Below, one piece after another: positions 8,833 to 18,318 of a DNA stretch of 64,000 nucleotides (the stretch's first letter is position 1; each line of letters starts with the position of its first letter). The DNA lies in the NCBI RefSeq assembly GCF_014252075.1, contig NZ_CP059209.1, positions 62,001 through 126,000 of the forward strand, given 5' to 3'. The translations under genes were made by a program, and so were the position numbers. The notes beneath the pieces were generated by a model. That model was not told where the DNA came from, ran no database searches, and worked only from the letters and a program-made list of their open reading frames with translations. The stretch comes from Blattabacterium cuenoti (GTDB taxonomy: Bacteria; Bacteroidota; Bacteroidia; Flavobacteriales; Blattabacteriaceae).

Positions 8833-10146
8833 ATGAATTTGTTTATTTGTATGAAAAAAACTTTATTTTCTATTTTCATTTTGTCTTTTTCTTTATTAAG
8901 AGCAGAAGAGATCCAAGGAAATGCTGAAAAAGGAGCAGAACTTTTTAAAAAAAACTGCACAGCATGTCATTCTATGGATTTAGAAAAAAAAATGATAGGT
9001 CCAGCTTTATCTAACGTAACCAAAAAAAGAAGTCGTGAATGGTTACATAAATGGATTATAAATAATAGATCTTTGAGAGAAAGTGGAGACAAAGAAGCTC
9101 TAGCTATTTACAAAGAATATGGAAATTTGGAAATGAATTTGTTTCCTCAACTTTCTAATGAACAAGTAGATGATATTTTATTTTTTATTCAAAATCCAGA
9201 TTCAATAAAAAAAAAAGAAAAAATAGAAAGTCATGATAAAAGCCGTGAAAGTGAAATAGAAGAAAAACAATTTTTAATCAAATTGATTGCTTTTTGTTTT
9301 AGCATTCTATCTTTAATCTTGCTTTGGATTTTATACAGAATATACCTTTTAACCAATTTATTGAGTGAAACAAAAGATCCCGTTTTCTACAAGAAAGATT
9401 TTATTATAAAAATTTTATACAAGAAAATTTTAGGGAAAAAAAAGATAAGATGGAGATTACTATCTTGTTTTGTAGGTTTTTTATTTATTCTAGGAATATA
9501 TGGAACTTGGAATTTTTTAATGAAAATAGATGTAAATAAAGGGTATACCCCTGAACAACCGATCTATTTTTCTCATAAAATTCACTCTGGAATTAATGGA
9601 ATTGATTGTCAATATTGTCATTCTTCTGCAAAATATGGGAAAGTATCCGGAATCCCTTCAGCAAATATCTGCATGAATTGTCATATCACTATTGATGAAT
9701 ATAAAGGGGAATATTTAGAAAAAGGAAAAAATAGAGATGAATACAATCAGGAAATACAAAAAATATATCACTCTATAGGATGGAATCCGGAAACTAGGGA
9801 ATATTCTAAAAAAACGAATCCTATTCAATGGATTCGCATACATAATATGCCAGATTTCGTTTATTTTGATCATTCTCAGCATGTTATAAATGGAGAAAAA
9901 ATGATAAAAAAACTTAAAAAAGTCAATTTAGTTTGTAATGCTTGTCATGGAGAAGTTCAAAAAATGGATCAAGTAGAAATGTCTAATGATTTTACTATGG
10001 AATGGTGCATTTCTTGTCATAGAAATATAGAAATAGATATAAACAATCAATATTATAAAAATTATTTTTCTAATGATATAAAAAAAGGAAAAAAAATAAC
10101 TGTAGACATGGTTGGTGGAACAGAATGTGCTAAATGTCATTATTGA
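8833..10146 (+). CDS. actA: Alternative complex III subunit A: pentahaem cytochrome c fused to a monohaem domain
   Basis: Electron-transfer subunit of quinol:cytochrome c oxidoreductase. A signal peptide ends near residue 24. A monohaem cytochrome c domain follows (CTACH at 42-46), then two membrane helices (about 147-177 and 205-230) and five more CxxCH sites at about 259, 280, 368, 392 and 432. The last haem site ends two residues before the stop. A second possible ATG at 8851 (residue 7) would give a more ordinary signal peptide. It heads actABCDEF, with 7 bases to actB. The protein is exported and needs cytochrome c maturation genes not seen in this window. Confidence 0.93.
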   Translation: MNLFICMKKTLFSIFILSFSLLRAEEIQGNAEKGAELFKKNCTACHSMDLEKKMIGPALSNVTKKRSREWLHKWIINNRSLRESGDKEALAIYKEYGNLEMNLFPQLSNEQVDDILFFIQNPDSIKKKEKIESHDKSRESEIEEKQFLIKLIAFCFSILSLILLWILYRIYLLTNLLSETKDPVFYKKDFIIKILYKKILGKKKIRWRLLSCFVGFLFILGIYGTWNFLMKIDVNKGYTPEQPIYFSHKIHSGINGIDCQYCHSSAKYGKVSGIPSANICMNCHITIDEYKGEYLEKGKNRDEYNQEIQKIYHSIGWNPETREYSKKTNPIQWIRIHNMPDFVYFDHSQHVINGEKMIKKLKKVNLVCNACHGEVQKMDQVEMSNDFTMEWCISCHRNIEIDINNQYYKNYFSNDIKKGKKITVDMVGGTECAKCHY

Positions 10147-10153
10147 AAAATAA

Positions 10154-13147
10154 ATGAAAGCAATTAATAATTATGTTATCATGAATTTAAAAAATAAAAA
10201 AATAGTTTCAAATTATAACCCAATTAAAGATCTTTTTAAAGAAAAAACTTCTAGACGTGATTTTCTAAAATGGATAGGTTTTAGCACAGCTTCAGTAACT
10301 TTAGCTGCTTGCAAAGGTCCAGTCATTCAATCTATACCTTATGTTGTTAAACCAGATGCTATAACTCCTGGAATTCCTAATTATTATGCATCTACTATGA
10401 TTGATTCTTTTGATATAGGAAGTGTTTTAGTGAAAACAAGAGAAGGCCGTCCTATAAAAATAGAACCTAATTCAACTTCAAAATACTTCAACAAAACTTC
10501 AGCTAGAATACAATCTTCTTTATTGTCTCTTTATGATGAAGAAAGATTAAAATATCCTTTTTTAAAAGGAAAAAAAAGTTCTTGGTTCAAAATAGATAAT
10601 TATGTTATTCAACATTTGGAAAATATATCTAAAACAAAAAAAGATATAGTCTTTCTTTCTTCTTCTTATCCAAGTTTTTCCACAAAAAAGTTAATTCAAG
10701 ATTTTAAAAAAATCTATCCTAATACTAAGTGGATCATTTATGATGCTATTTCGTATTCCAAAGTATTAGATGCATCAGAAAAAATATTTGGAGTTCGTGC
10801 TTTTCCATTTTTTGATTTAGAAAAATCGAAATTAATAGTTTCTTTTGATGCTGATTTATTAGGAGATTGGAGTCCAGAAAATATGGGAAGATCTTATGTA
10901 TCAAATAGAAATCCTAAAAAATCAATGATGCAGCATATTCAAATAGAAAGCAATATGACTATTTCTGGAGCAAATGCAGATATTAGAATAGCAAAAAAAC
11001 CTTCTGACATTAAAAATATGTTGTTTGAAATTTATCAAAAAGTTTTTTTTAAAAAAGAGCCTAAAAATCAACATGCAAAGGAAATAGCAATTTTAATTGA
11101 AAAAGAAGGTCCCAGGAGTGTTGTTCTTGCAGATGGAGACCAGGAATCTTATGAACTTTCTTTTTTAATTAATAAAAAAATTAAGAGTAATGCATTGAAA
11201 AACAATCAATATCTTTTATCAAAAGAAAGTAATGATCAAGAATTAGAGAAGTTTTTAAAAAATTTAGAAAAAGGAAATATTGGATGTTTATTTATTCACA
11301 ATACTAATCCTATTTACAGTTTTCCATTATCTATTTCCAAAAAAATAAAAAAATTCATAAAAGAAATTCCCTTAACTACATCCTTTTCTATGAATCAAGA
11401 TGATACTAATGAAATTATAGATGTATTAGCTCCTACTCCTCATTGGCTTGAATGTTGGGATGATATGAATCCTATGACTAATATCTTCACACTGATTCAG
11501 CCTACTATTCAACATATTTTTGATACAAGACAATTACAAGATTCCTTAATTATTTGGGGAAAAATGAAATATAAAAATTATTATGATTTCTTGAAAAAAA
11601 ACTGGAAAGAAAATATTATTCCTAAATCTAATCTTTCTTCTTTTAATGAAGCATTGTTTCATGGAGTTCTGCAAACAAATAATCAAAAATCTATTAAAAA
11701 TTTTGTAATCAATGAAAAAAAAATACAAGAGTATGGAAAAAAATTAATTTTTTATGAAAAAGGAATAAAAGAACATTTTGAGCTAAGATTATATACAAAA
11801 ATAAGCATGGGAGACGGACATCAATATAATAACCCTTGGTTACAAGAACTACCGGATCCCATCACACGTACTACTTGGGATAACTATTTAACCATGTCAT
11901 ATTTTGATGCAAACAGAATGAAATTAAAGAATTGGAATATAGGAGATGGATCTTTAAATGGAAATTGTGTAGACTTAATTAGAAATAATGAAATATTAAT
12001 CCGAGATGTTCCTGTTTTTATTCAACCTGGACAAGCTATAGGATCTATAGGGTTAGCTTTCGGTTATGGTCAAAAAAATGGAAAGTTATCCAAATTATGT
12101 AATGGGAAAAATGCTTACAGAGTTTATGAAAATTTTTCTGTTATACAAAAGAATATACAAATCAAAAAAGCAGAAAAAATACATAAATTTGCTTGTATTC
12201 AATTGCAAAACACAACAGTAGGTAGAGATTTAGTAAAAGAAACAGATTTAGATACATTTTTAAAAAATCCTAAAGAAATTTGGAATAAAGAAGAAAAAAT
12301 ATCTACTCATAAAGGGAGACTTTCTCCACAAGAAATTTCTATTTGGAATCAAAATAAAAATAGAGAAGAAAATAAAAAAAGTGGACATCATTTTAATTTA
12401 TCTATAGATTTAAATGCTTGTATTGGATGCGGAGCTTGCGTTATCGCATGTCATTCAGAAAACAATGTTCCTGTTGTTGGTAAAGAAGAAATAAGAAAAT
12501 CTAGAGATATGCATTGGGTACGTGTGGATAGATACTATTCCAATAAAAATCATGATCAGGGATCATTAAATATTCATAATAATCCAAAAGTTTCTTTTCA
12601 ACCTATCATGTGTCAACATTGTGATTATGCTCCTTGTGAAACGGTATGTCCTGTAGGAGCAACTGTTCACGGAAAACAAGGACAAAATATGATGGCTTAT
12701 AATCGTTGTGTAGGAACCCGTTATTGTGCAAATAACTGTCCTTATAAAGTTAGGCGTTTTAATTGGTTTGATTACGTTAATAATCAAAGATTTGATTTTA
12801 ATATGAATAACACTTTAGGAAAAATGGTTTTAAATCCGGATGTGGTCGTTAGAACTAGAGGCGTTATGGAAAAGTGTTCTTTATGTATACAAAGAACACA
12901 ATATGTTATAGGAATAGCAAAAAAAGAAAAAAGAAAAATAAGAGATGAAGAATTTGAAACAGCTTGCAGTATTTCTTGTCCTACAAAAGCCATTACTTTT
13001 GGAGATGTTAATGATCAAAATAGTCTTATCTCCAAAAAGATAAAAAATTCAAGATTTTATAAACTTCTCGATTTTATAGGAATAAGACCTAATGTTTCTT
13101 ATCAAGTGAAAATAAGAAATGAAAAAAAAACAGTAAAAATGAAATAG
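10154..13147 (+). CDS. actB: Alternative complex III subunit B: molybdopterin-fold and 4Fe-4S protein
   Basis: A 997-residue peripheral subunit. An N-terminal twin-arginine motif (SRRDFLKWIGFS, RR near 34-35) is followed by LAACKG, so both Tat export and lipid attachment are plausible. A long, diverged molybdopterin-oxidoreductase-like region spans about 45-720. The C-terminal ferredoxin part starts at about residue 756 (CIGCGACVIACH) and continues with CQHCDYAPCETVCPVG, CVGTRYCANNCPYKV and CSLCIQR, a four-cluster arrangement. Family members lack the Mo cofactor. A second ATG lies at 10181. There is a 7-base gap to actC. Confidence 0.94.
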   Translation: MKAINNYVIMNLKNKKIVSNYNPIKDLFKEKTSRRDFLKWIGFSTASVTLAACKGPVIQSIPYVVKPDAITPGIPNYYASTMIDSFDIGSVLVKTREGRPIKIEPNSTSKYFNKTSARIQSSLLSLYDEERLKYPFLKGKKSSWFKIDNYVIQHLENISKTKKDIVFLSSSYPSFSTKKLIQDFKKIYPNTKWIIYDAISYSKVLDASEKIFGVRAFPFFDLEKSKLIVSFDADLLGDWSPENMGRSYVSNRNPKKSMMQHIQIESNMTISGANADIRIAKKPSDIKNMLFEIYQKVFFKKEPKNQHAKEIAILIEKEGPRSVVLADGDQESYELSFLINKKIKSNALKNNQYLLSKESNDQELEKFLKNLEKGNIGCLFIHNTNPIYSFPLSISKKIKKFIKEIPLTTSFSMNQDDTNEIIDVLAPTPHWLECWDDMNPMTNIFTLIQPTIQHIFDTRQLQDSLIIWGKMKYKNYYDFLKKNWKENIIPKSNLSSFNEALFHGVLQTNNQKSIKNFVINEKKIQEYGKKLIFYEKGIKEHFELRLYTKISMGDGHQYNNPWLQELPDPITRTTWDNYLTMSYFDANRMKLKNWNIGDGSLNGNCVDLIRNNEILIRDVPVFIQPGQAIGSIGLAFGYGQKNGKLSKLCNGKNAYRVYENFSVIQKNIQIKKAEKIHKFACIQLQNTTVGRDLVKETDLDTFLKNPKEIWNKEEKISTHKGRLSPQEISIWNQNKNREENKKSGHHFNLSIDLNACIGCGACVIACHSENNVPVVGKEEIRKSRDMHWVRVDRYYSNKNHDQGSLNIHNNPKVSFQPIMCQHCDYAPCETVCPVGATVHGKQGQNMMAYNRCVGTRYCANNCPYKVRRFNWFDYVNNQRFDFNMNNTLGKMVLNPDVVVRTRGVMEKCSLCIQRTQYVIGIAKKEKRKIRDEEFETACSISCPTKAITFGDVNDQNSLISKKIKNSRFYKLLDFIGIRPNVSYQVKIRNEKKTVKMK

Positions 13148-13154
13148 AAAAATT

Positions 13155-14543
13155 ATGTCAAATCACTATGAATCTCCTATTAGAAAAACGTTAATTTTAG
13201 GAAAAAAAACATTCAAAAATATTACTGATGATATATTAAAACCTATAGAAAACAAAGCTGGAAGTCTATGGTGGATTGCCTTATTTATTTCTATTTTAGC
13301 TTTTTTATGGGGATTAGCATGTATTTTTTACACAATAGGAACAGGTATTGGAGTATGGGGTTTAAATAGAACAATAAATTGGGCTTGGGATATTACCAAT
13401 TTTGTATGGTGGGTTGGAATTGGTCATGCGGGAACTTTAATTTCTGCTGTTTTATTATTATTTCGTCAAAAATGGCGTTTATCTATCAATCGTTCAGCTG
13501 AAGCAATGACCATTTTTGCAGTTATTCAAGCTGGTTTGTTTCCTATTATTCACATGGGGAGACCATGGAATGCTCATTGGGTATTGCCTATTCCTAATCA
13601 ATTTGGAACTTTGTGGCCTAATTTTAATTCTCCTTTGTTGTGGGATGTATTTGCGATTAGTACTTATTTTTCTGTTTCTAGTGTTTTTTGGTTCATGGGA
13701 TTAATACCTGATTTTGCTATGATACGAGATAGGGTTTCAGATCCTTTTCAAAAAAGAATTTATAGCATTCTTAGTTTTGGATGGGGAGGAACATCAAAAG
13801 ATTGGCAAAGATTTGAAGAAATTTCCTTGATTTTAGCTGGGTTATGTACTCCATTAGTTTTTTCTGTTCATACTATAGTTTCATTTGATTTTTCAACTTC
13901 TGTTATAAAAGGGTGGCATAGTACCATATTCCCTCCCTATTTTGTAGCAGGAGCTATATTTTCTGGTTTTGCTATGGTACAAACTTTACTAGGTGTAGCA
14001 AGGAAAGTTCTTTCTTTAGAAAGTTATATCACGAGAAATCATATCGAGTATATGAATATGATTATTTTGTTAACAGGAGGGATCGTTTTATTGGCTTATA
14101 TTTCAGAATTTATCCTTGCGTGGTATTCAGGAAATCCTTTTGAGAAGTTTATTTATTTTTCTCAAGAGGCAGCTAAAGGGCCATTTTGGTGGGCTTTTTG
14201 GGCCTTGATTATTTGTAATGTGATCATTCCTCAATTTTTATGGATAAAATCTATACGCAGAAGTTTTTTTTGGTCTTATGTCATAGCAATAATTATAAAT
14301 ATTGGAATGTGGTTTGAAAGATTTGACATTATTGTCTTAAATCTAAGTCATGATTATCTTCCTTCTTCTTGGACCGGTTTTATTCCATCATTTGTAGATG
14401 TTGGAATATTTATAGGAACTATTGGCTTATTTTTTTTTCTTTATTTATTATACATACGTTCGTTCCCGGTAATCTCACAGTCAGAATTAAAAACAATATT
14501 AAAACCTGACAATCAAAAAAATAAAATACAAGAAAATGAATAA
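13155..14543 (+). CDS. actC: Alternative complex III subunit C: NrfD/PsrC-type membrane protein
   Basis: Integral membrane subunit of 462 residues with about ten hydrophobic helices. It is recognised from the NrfD/PsrC-like pattern, including WWVGIGHAGTLISA, the helix containing HMGRPWNAHWVLP, and FAMVQTLLGVARK. In the complex it carries a quinol-oxidising site. Its 3' end overlaps actD by 8 bases, which suggests coupled translation. Tryptophan-rich loops are typical of the family. Nothing is missing compared with relatives as I know them. Confidence 0.94.
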   Translation: MSNHYESPIRKTLILGKKTFKNITDDILKPIENKAGSLWWIALFISILAFLWGLACIFYTIGTGIGVWGLNRTINWAWDITNFVWWVGIGHAGTLISAVLLLFRQKWRLSINRSAEAMTIFAVIQAGLFPIIHMGRPWNAHWVLPIPNQFGTLWPNFNSPLLWDVFAISTYFSVSSVFWFMGLIPDFAMIRDRVSDPFQKRIYSILSFGWGGTSKDWQRFEEISLILAGLCTPLVFSVHTIVSFDFSTSVIKGWHSTIFPPYFVAGAIFSGFAMVQTLLGVARKVLSLESYITRNHIEYMNMIILLTGGIVLLAYISEFILAWYSGNPFEKFIYFSQEAAKGPFWWAFWALIICNVIIPQFLWIKSIRRSFFWSYVIAIIINIGMWFERFDIIVLNLSHDYLPSSWTGFIPSFVDVGIFIGTIGLFFFLYLLYIRSFPVISQSELKTILKPDNQKNKIQENE

Positions 14544-15060
14544 ATATGTACATGCATTATATGATAATGATTACACATTAATAAATAGTATTAAAATTGT
14601 TCAAAATCACGGATTTAGTATACATGAAGTTTATTCTCCTTTTCCAATTCACAATTTGGACAAGATACTAAAATTAAAAAAAACTAATTTATCTTTTTTA
14701 TCTTTTATATATGGATTATCCGGGTTTTTTTTAGCAAGTATATTAACTTGGTATGCTATGATTTTCGATTGGCCTCAAAATATTGGTGGGAAACCATCTT
14801 TTTCTTGGATAAGAAACCTTCCTTCTTTTATTCCTGTAATATTCGAATTGTCTATTTTCTTTTCTGCACATTTTATGTGTATTACTTATCTGATTCAATG
14901 TAGATTATTTCCAGGGGCTGTTCCTAAAAATCCAGATTCAAGAACCACTGATTACATGTTTTTAATGGAGATTAATACAAAAGAAAATACTAAAAAATTA
15001 GTGAATTTATTGAGAGAAAATGGAGCAATGGAAGTCGTGATAAAAGAGAAAATAAACTAA
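14536..15060 (+). CDS. actD: Alternative complex III subunit D (DUF3341)
   Basis: A 174-residue protein of the DUF3341 family. A soluble N-terminal ferredoxin-like part (YVHALYDNDYTLINSIK) precedes two membrane helices (about 57-78 and 97-120). The PKNPDSRTTDYMFLMEI stretch and the closing GAMEVVIKEK are typical of this subunit. It overlaps the end of actC by 8 bases and is followed by actE after 22 bases. It has a structural role in complex III; no redox cofactor is expected. Confidence 0.92.
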   Translation: MNKYVHALYDNDYTLINSIKIVQNHGFSIHEVYSPFPIHNLDKILKLKKTNLSFLSFIYGLSGFFLASILTWYAMIFDWPQNIGGKPSFSWIRNLPSFIPVIFELSIFFSAHFMCITYLIQCRLFPGAVPKNPDSRTTDYMFLMEINTKENTKKLVNLLRENGAMEVVIKEKIN

Positions 15061-15082
15061 CTTAAAGTAATTGATTTGATTT

Positions 15083-15691
15083 ATGAACAAATATTTTTAT
15101 GGAATTATTATCATTTTATTGGTTATGTTGTTATTAGAATCTTGTTGGTTAGATAAAAAAAAGCAAAATACAGTGTATATGCCGGATATGTATTATTCAG
15201 ATGCATATGAACCTTATTCAGATCCTCATTTCAATTATAATAAAAAAATTAAGAAAATTCAAATTCCTATATTTTTAAATGGAAAAACTTCTTCTCTTTT
15301 TCCAGTGAAAGGGACTGTTCAAAGAACTGATTTTTATAACTCTGTTTCTGATGAAATAAAAAATAAAGGATTTGATTATTCTAAGAAAATAATTACATAT
15401 TCTTTTCCTAAAAATGCAGGAACAAAGGAATATATTCTGAAAAAAGGAGAAAAATTATATCAAATTAATTGTTCTATATGTCACGGAAATAATGGCGATG
15501 GACAAGGTTTATTAGTAAAAAATGAAAAAATTTTAGGAATTCCTAGTTATAAAGATAGGGATATCACTATTGGAAGTGTTTATTATGTTATTACATATGG
15601 TAAAAACAATATGAATTCTTATTCTTCTCAATTAAGTGAAATAGACAGATGGAAAATAGCGGAATATGTCATGTATATAAAAAACAAATAA
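15083..15691 (+). CDS. actE: Alternative complex III subunit E: monohaem cytochrome c lipoprotein
   Basis: An N-terminal hydrophobic segment ends in a lipobox (LLLESC, Cys near residue 21), so the mature protein is probably a lipoprotein. One CSICH haem site (near 131-135), with the following GNNGDGQG, marks a class I cytochrome c. Family knowledge places this subunit at the periplasmic face, passing electrons to a soluble carrier or oxidase. It is 202 residues and complete. Its stop lies 2 bases before the preferred actF start. Confidence 0.92.
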   Translation: MNKYFYGIIIILLVMLLLESCWLDKKKQNTVYMPDMYYSDAYEPYSDPHFNYNKKIKKIQIPIFLNGKTSSLFPVKGTVQRTDFYNSVSDEIKNKGFDYSKKIITYSFPKNAGTKEYILKKGEKLYQINCSICHGNNGDGQGLLVKNEKILGIPSYKDRDITIGSVYYVITYGKNNMNSYSSQLSEIDRWKIAEYVMYIKNK

Positions 15692-15693
15692 AC

Positions 15694-16947
15694 ATGTATC
15701 AATTTTCTAAAAAAAAGAAAAAAATTATTATTCTTATAATGATTATAGGTTTTCTTTTAATCTTTTTGGATAAAATTCCTTTAGGAAAAAATCAAAATTT
15801 TTTGAATTTCAATAAGGAAAAAAATATAAAAGAAATAAAATATGAAAAAGAAAAGAATAAACCTTGGACAGGTTTATATATTTCTATTTTTTATTTTACT
15901 TCTATATCTTTAGGATCTCTATTTTTTTTAGGAATACAAAATGTTTCAAAATCAGGATGGTCTGTTATTCTTCATCCTATTATGGAGAAAATAGCTTCTT
16001 TCATTCCATATGGATGTTTTATGATTTTTATTATTTTATTATTAAATGCAATGGATTTTATTCATATGTTTCATTGGATGGATTCTGATTTATACGACCC
16101 TACTTCCGAAAAGTATGATCAACTTATTGCAAGTAAAAAATTTTTTTTAAATATTCCTTTCTTTTTAATAAGAAGCGTTATTTATATATTAGGATGCAGT
16201 TTTTTTTATTTAAAGATCAAAAAAATATCTTATACGTTAGATTTAACACATTCTTTAAATGATTACAAAAAATTAGATCTTATATCTCTTTTTTTTATTA
16301 TATTTTTTTCTATTATTTCCATATTCATGGCATGGGATTGGATTATGTCTTTGAATCCACATTGGTTTAGCACTTTATTTGGATGGTATGTTCTGAGTAG
16401 TTATATAGTAACAGGTATAGGAACCATTACAATAATAGCTGTTTATCTTAACAAAAAAGGATGTTTTCCCTTATTTAAAAAAAGTCACTTACATGACTTA
16501 AGCAAATATTTATTTTCCAGTAGTTTATTGTGGACTTACCTTTGGTTTTCACAATTTTTACTTTATTGGTACGGAAATATTCCAGAAGAAATTTACTATT
16601 TTTTAAAAAGAGAAGAAATGTATGATTCAATTCATTTTTGGATGCTTATCCCCAATTTTCTAATTCCTTTTTTTGGATTAATAAGCAGTCAAAATAAAAC
16701 TAATCCTAAAATAGTGTTCACTGTGTCTTTAATTTTACTAATTGGACATTACATAGATATATACAATTTAATTGCTCCAGATATCAATAAAGAAGGAATG
16801 ACTTTTGGGATATCTGAAATAGGTTCTTTATTATTAATAGGTGGTTTTTTCAGTTATATTTTATTTTCAAATTTAAAAAAACTGAATTCTTCTACAGGAA
16901 ATCCTTTTTTTCATGAAAGCAAAAACTACAAATATCCTTACATGTGA
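15694..16947 (+). CDS. actF: Alternative complex III subunit F: NrfD-like membrane protein
   Basis: Second large membrane subunit, about 417 residues from the ATG at 15694. An upstream in-frame start at 15649 lies inside actE and adds 15 residues unlike the family, so 15694 is preferred. About ten hydrophobic helices are visible, with family motifs around FIHMFHWMDSDLYDP and MAWDWIMSLNPHWFSTLFGWY. It completes the six-gene complex III set. Its 3' end overlaps the convergent hemD by 10 bases, so there is no room for an ordinary terminator. No terminal oxidase genes follow, unlike in many free-living relatives. Confidence 0.93.
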   Translation: MYQFSKKKKKIIILIMIIGFLLIFLDKIPLGKNQNFLNFNKEKNIKEIKYEKEKNKPWTGLYISIFYFTSISLGSLFFLGIQNVSKSGWSVILHPIMEKIASFIPYGCFMIFIILLLNAMDFIHMFHWMDSDLYDPTSEKYDQLIASKKFFLNIPFFLIRSVIYILGCSFFYLKIKKISYTLDLTHSLNDYKKLDLISLFFIIFFSIISIFMAWDWIMSLNPHWFSTLFGWYVLSSYIVTGIGTITIIAVYLNKKGCFPLFKKSHLHDLSKYLFSSSLLWTYLWFSQFLLYWYGNIPEEIYYFLKREEMYDSIHFWMLIPNFLIPFFGLISSQNKTNPKIVFTVSLILLIGHYIDIYNLIAPDINKEGMTFGISEIGSLLLIGGFFSYILFSNLKKLNSSTGNPFFHESKNYKYPYM

Positions 16948-17606
16948 CCATTATAAAAATTTTTTACCAGAAAAAAAACTTCTTTTAAAGAAGGTTTTTT
17001 AGGAATCCATATTTTTTTATCTAAAAAATTTGAAATGAATTTAGCCGTGGTTTTTCCTATAGCAAAAATTTCTGTTTTTGTATTATGTTGTATTTTATTT
17101 TTTGAGAAAAAAGATTGTACACCAGAAGGACTAAAAAAGATAATTCCATGATAATCGGATAAATTTTTGATTTTACGAGGAGTTAAAAATGTTTGATAAA
17201 CTTCATATCGATTGATGTTTTTTTTTTTGAAAAAATTGATGTCTAAAATATTTTTATTTCCACAAAACCAATCGTAATATTGATTAGATCTTATTTTCAT
17301 AATTTCTTCTATTATATCTTGCAAATAATTTTTCTTCAAAAGAAAACAATAAGGAAAGTGTTTTTTGAGAAAAAAGAATGTTTTTTCTCCTACTACATAT
17401 ATCTTTTTTTGAAAAGAAGAATATTCAAAATTGTATAAAAAACCTTTGACTCCGTTATAACTAGTAAATATTAACTGATTATTTAAAATAGGTTTTTTAT
17501 ACAATTTTGAATATTTTATTGATAAAAAATCATGAGATTTAATAAAAAAATATTCTTTTGAAAAAATAGAAAAGTCCACAGATTTAGTCATAAGAATATT
17601 AATCAT
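16938..17606 (-). CDS. hemD: Uroporphyrinogen-III synthase
   Basis: Converts hydroxymethylbilane to uroporphyrinogen III in haem synthesis. HemD sequences are poorly conserved. Recognition rests on the two-lobe layout, the FFSPSGVQSFF motif (about 151-161), AIGKTTAKFI (about 180) and the ending KPSLKEVFFLV, all standard for the family, and on hemC in the same gene run. It is 222 residues, slightly short. It lies 7 bases downstream of trkA. Confidence 0.85.
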   Translation of the reverse strand: MINILMTKSVDFSIFSKEYFFIKSHDFLSIKYSKLYKKPILNNQLIFTSYNGVKGFLYNFEYSSFQKKIYVVGEKTFFFLKKHFPYCFLLKKNYLQDIIEEIMKIRSNQYYDWFCGNKNILDINFFKKKNINRYEVYQTFLTPRKIKNLSDYHGIIFFSPSGVQSFFSKNKIQHNTKTEIFAIGKTTAKFISNFLDKKIWIPKKPSLKEVFFLVKNFYNGHM

Positions 17607-17613
17607 AGCTTAA

Positions 17614-18318
17614 CTATTTTTTATCTTTCACAAAATTCATTATAGACTTGTTAGAACCAAAAAGAGTTAATATATCCCCTTTTTGCAAAACAGTATCTCC
17701 TGTAACTAATCCAATAACTTTTCTTGTGGAGTTTATTTTGGAAGACATAGGATTTTTTATGTCTCGTATTACGGTAATTAAAGAAACAGAATATTTTTGT
17801 GTTATTTTTAAACTTTTAACAGATTGTCCATTAAAAGAAGATGGAGAAAAAACTTCTGCTATAGAGTGTTTATTATCCACTTTAAAATAATCTAAAGCAT
17901 AATTAAAAGATATTTGTTTAGTCAATCTAAAAGCGGCATCCTGTTCTGGATGCACAACATCACTAATCCCCATAGCTTCTAATATGGTGTCATGTATTTT
18001 TGATAAAGATCTACTAACTATTCTAAGATTTTTATACTTTTTAAGTATAGCGGTAGTTACTATTGATGCACCTTCGTTTTCTCCGATAGCTACAATTCCT
18101 AAATTTGCTTGTTGAATAGGTAATACTTTATAAGCGGCTTCATTATTAGCATCCATACATACCACATTTGCTATATGATCCTTTAACAAATCTACTTTTT
18201 CCATCTTATGATCTATACCAAAGACTTCATGTCCATTATCTGTTAAATTGAGTGCTAAAGATCTTCCAAAATTTCCTAATCCAACAATTATAATCTTCAT
18301 GTTTTTTTCATTAATCAA
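17614..18318 (-). CDS. trkA: Potassium uptake regulatory subunit (TrkA/KtrA)
   Basis: Cytosolic gating subunit of a K+ uptake system. An N-terminal Rossmann RCK-N domain has the nucleotide-binding GLGNFGRSLALNL (about 12-24) and an acidic residue at the end of strand 2 (GIDHKM). The RCK-C domain follows (GDTVLQKGDILTLFGS). At 234 residues it carries a single RCK unit, like KtrA, and is not the duplicated enterobacterial TrkA. It overlaps trkH by 4 bases, so the pair is translationally coupled. Confidence 0.9.
   Translation of the reverse strand: MINEKNMKIIIVGLGNFGRSLALNLTDNGHEVFGIDHKMEKVDLLKDHIANVVCMDANNEAAYKVLPIQQANLGIVAIGENEGASIVTTAILKKYKNLRIVSRSLSKIHDTILEAMGISDVVHPEQDAAFRLTKQISFNYALDYFKVDNKHSIAEVFSPSSFNGQSVKSLKITQKYSVSLITVIRDIKNPMSSKINSTRKVIGLVTGDTVLQKGDILTLFGSNKSIMNFVKDKK

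Noticed and set aside
9928..10140. Minus-strand frames inside actA and actB (also 11546-11728, 12566-12993)
   Set aside because: Antisense shadows of strongly conserved cytochrome and Fe-S genes.
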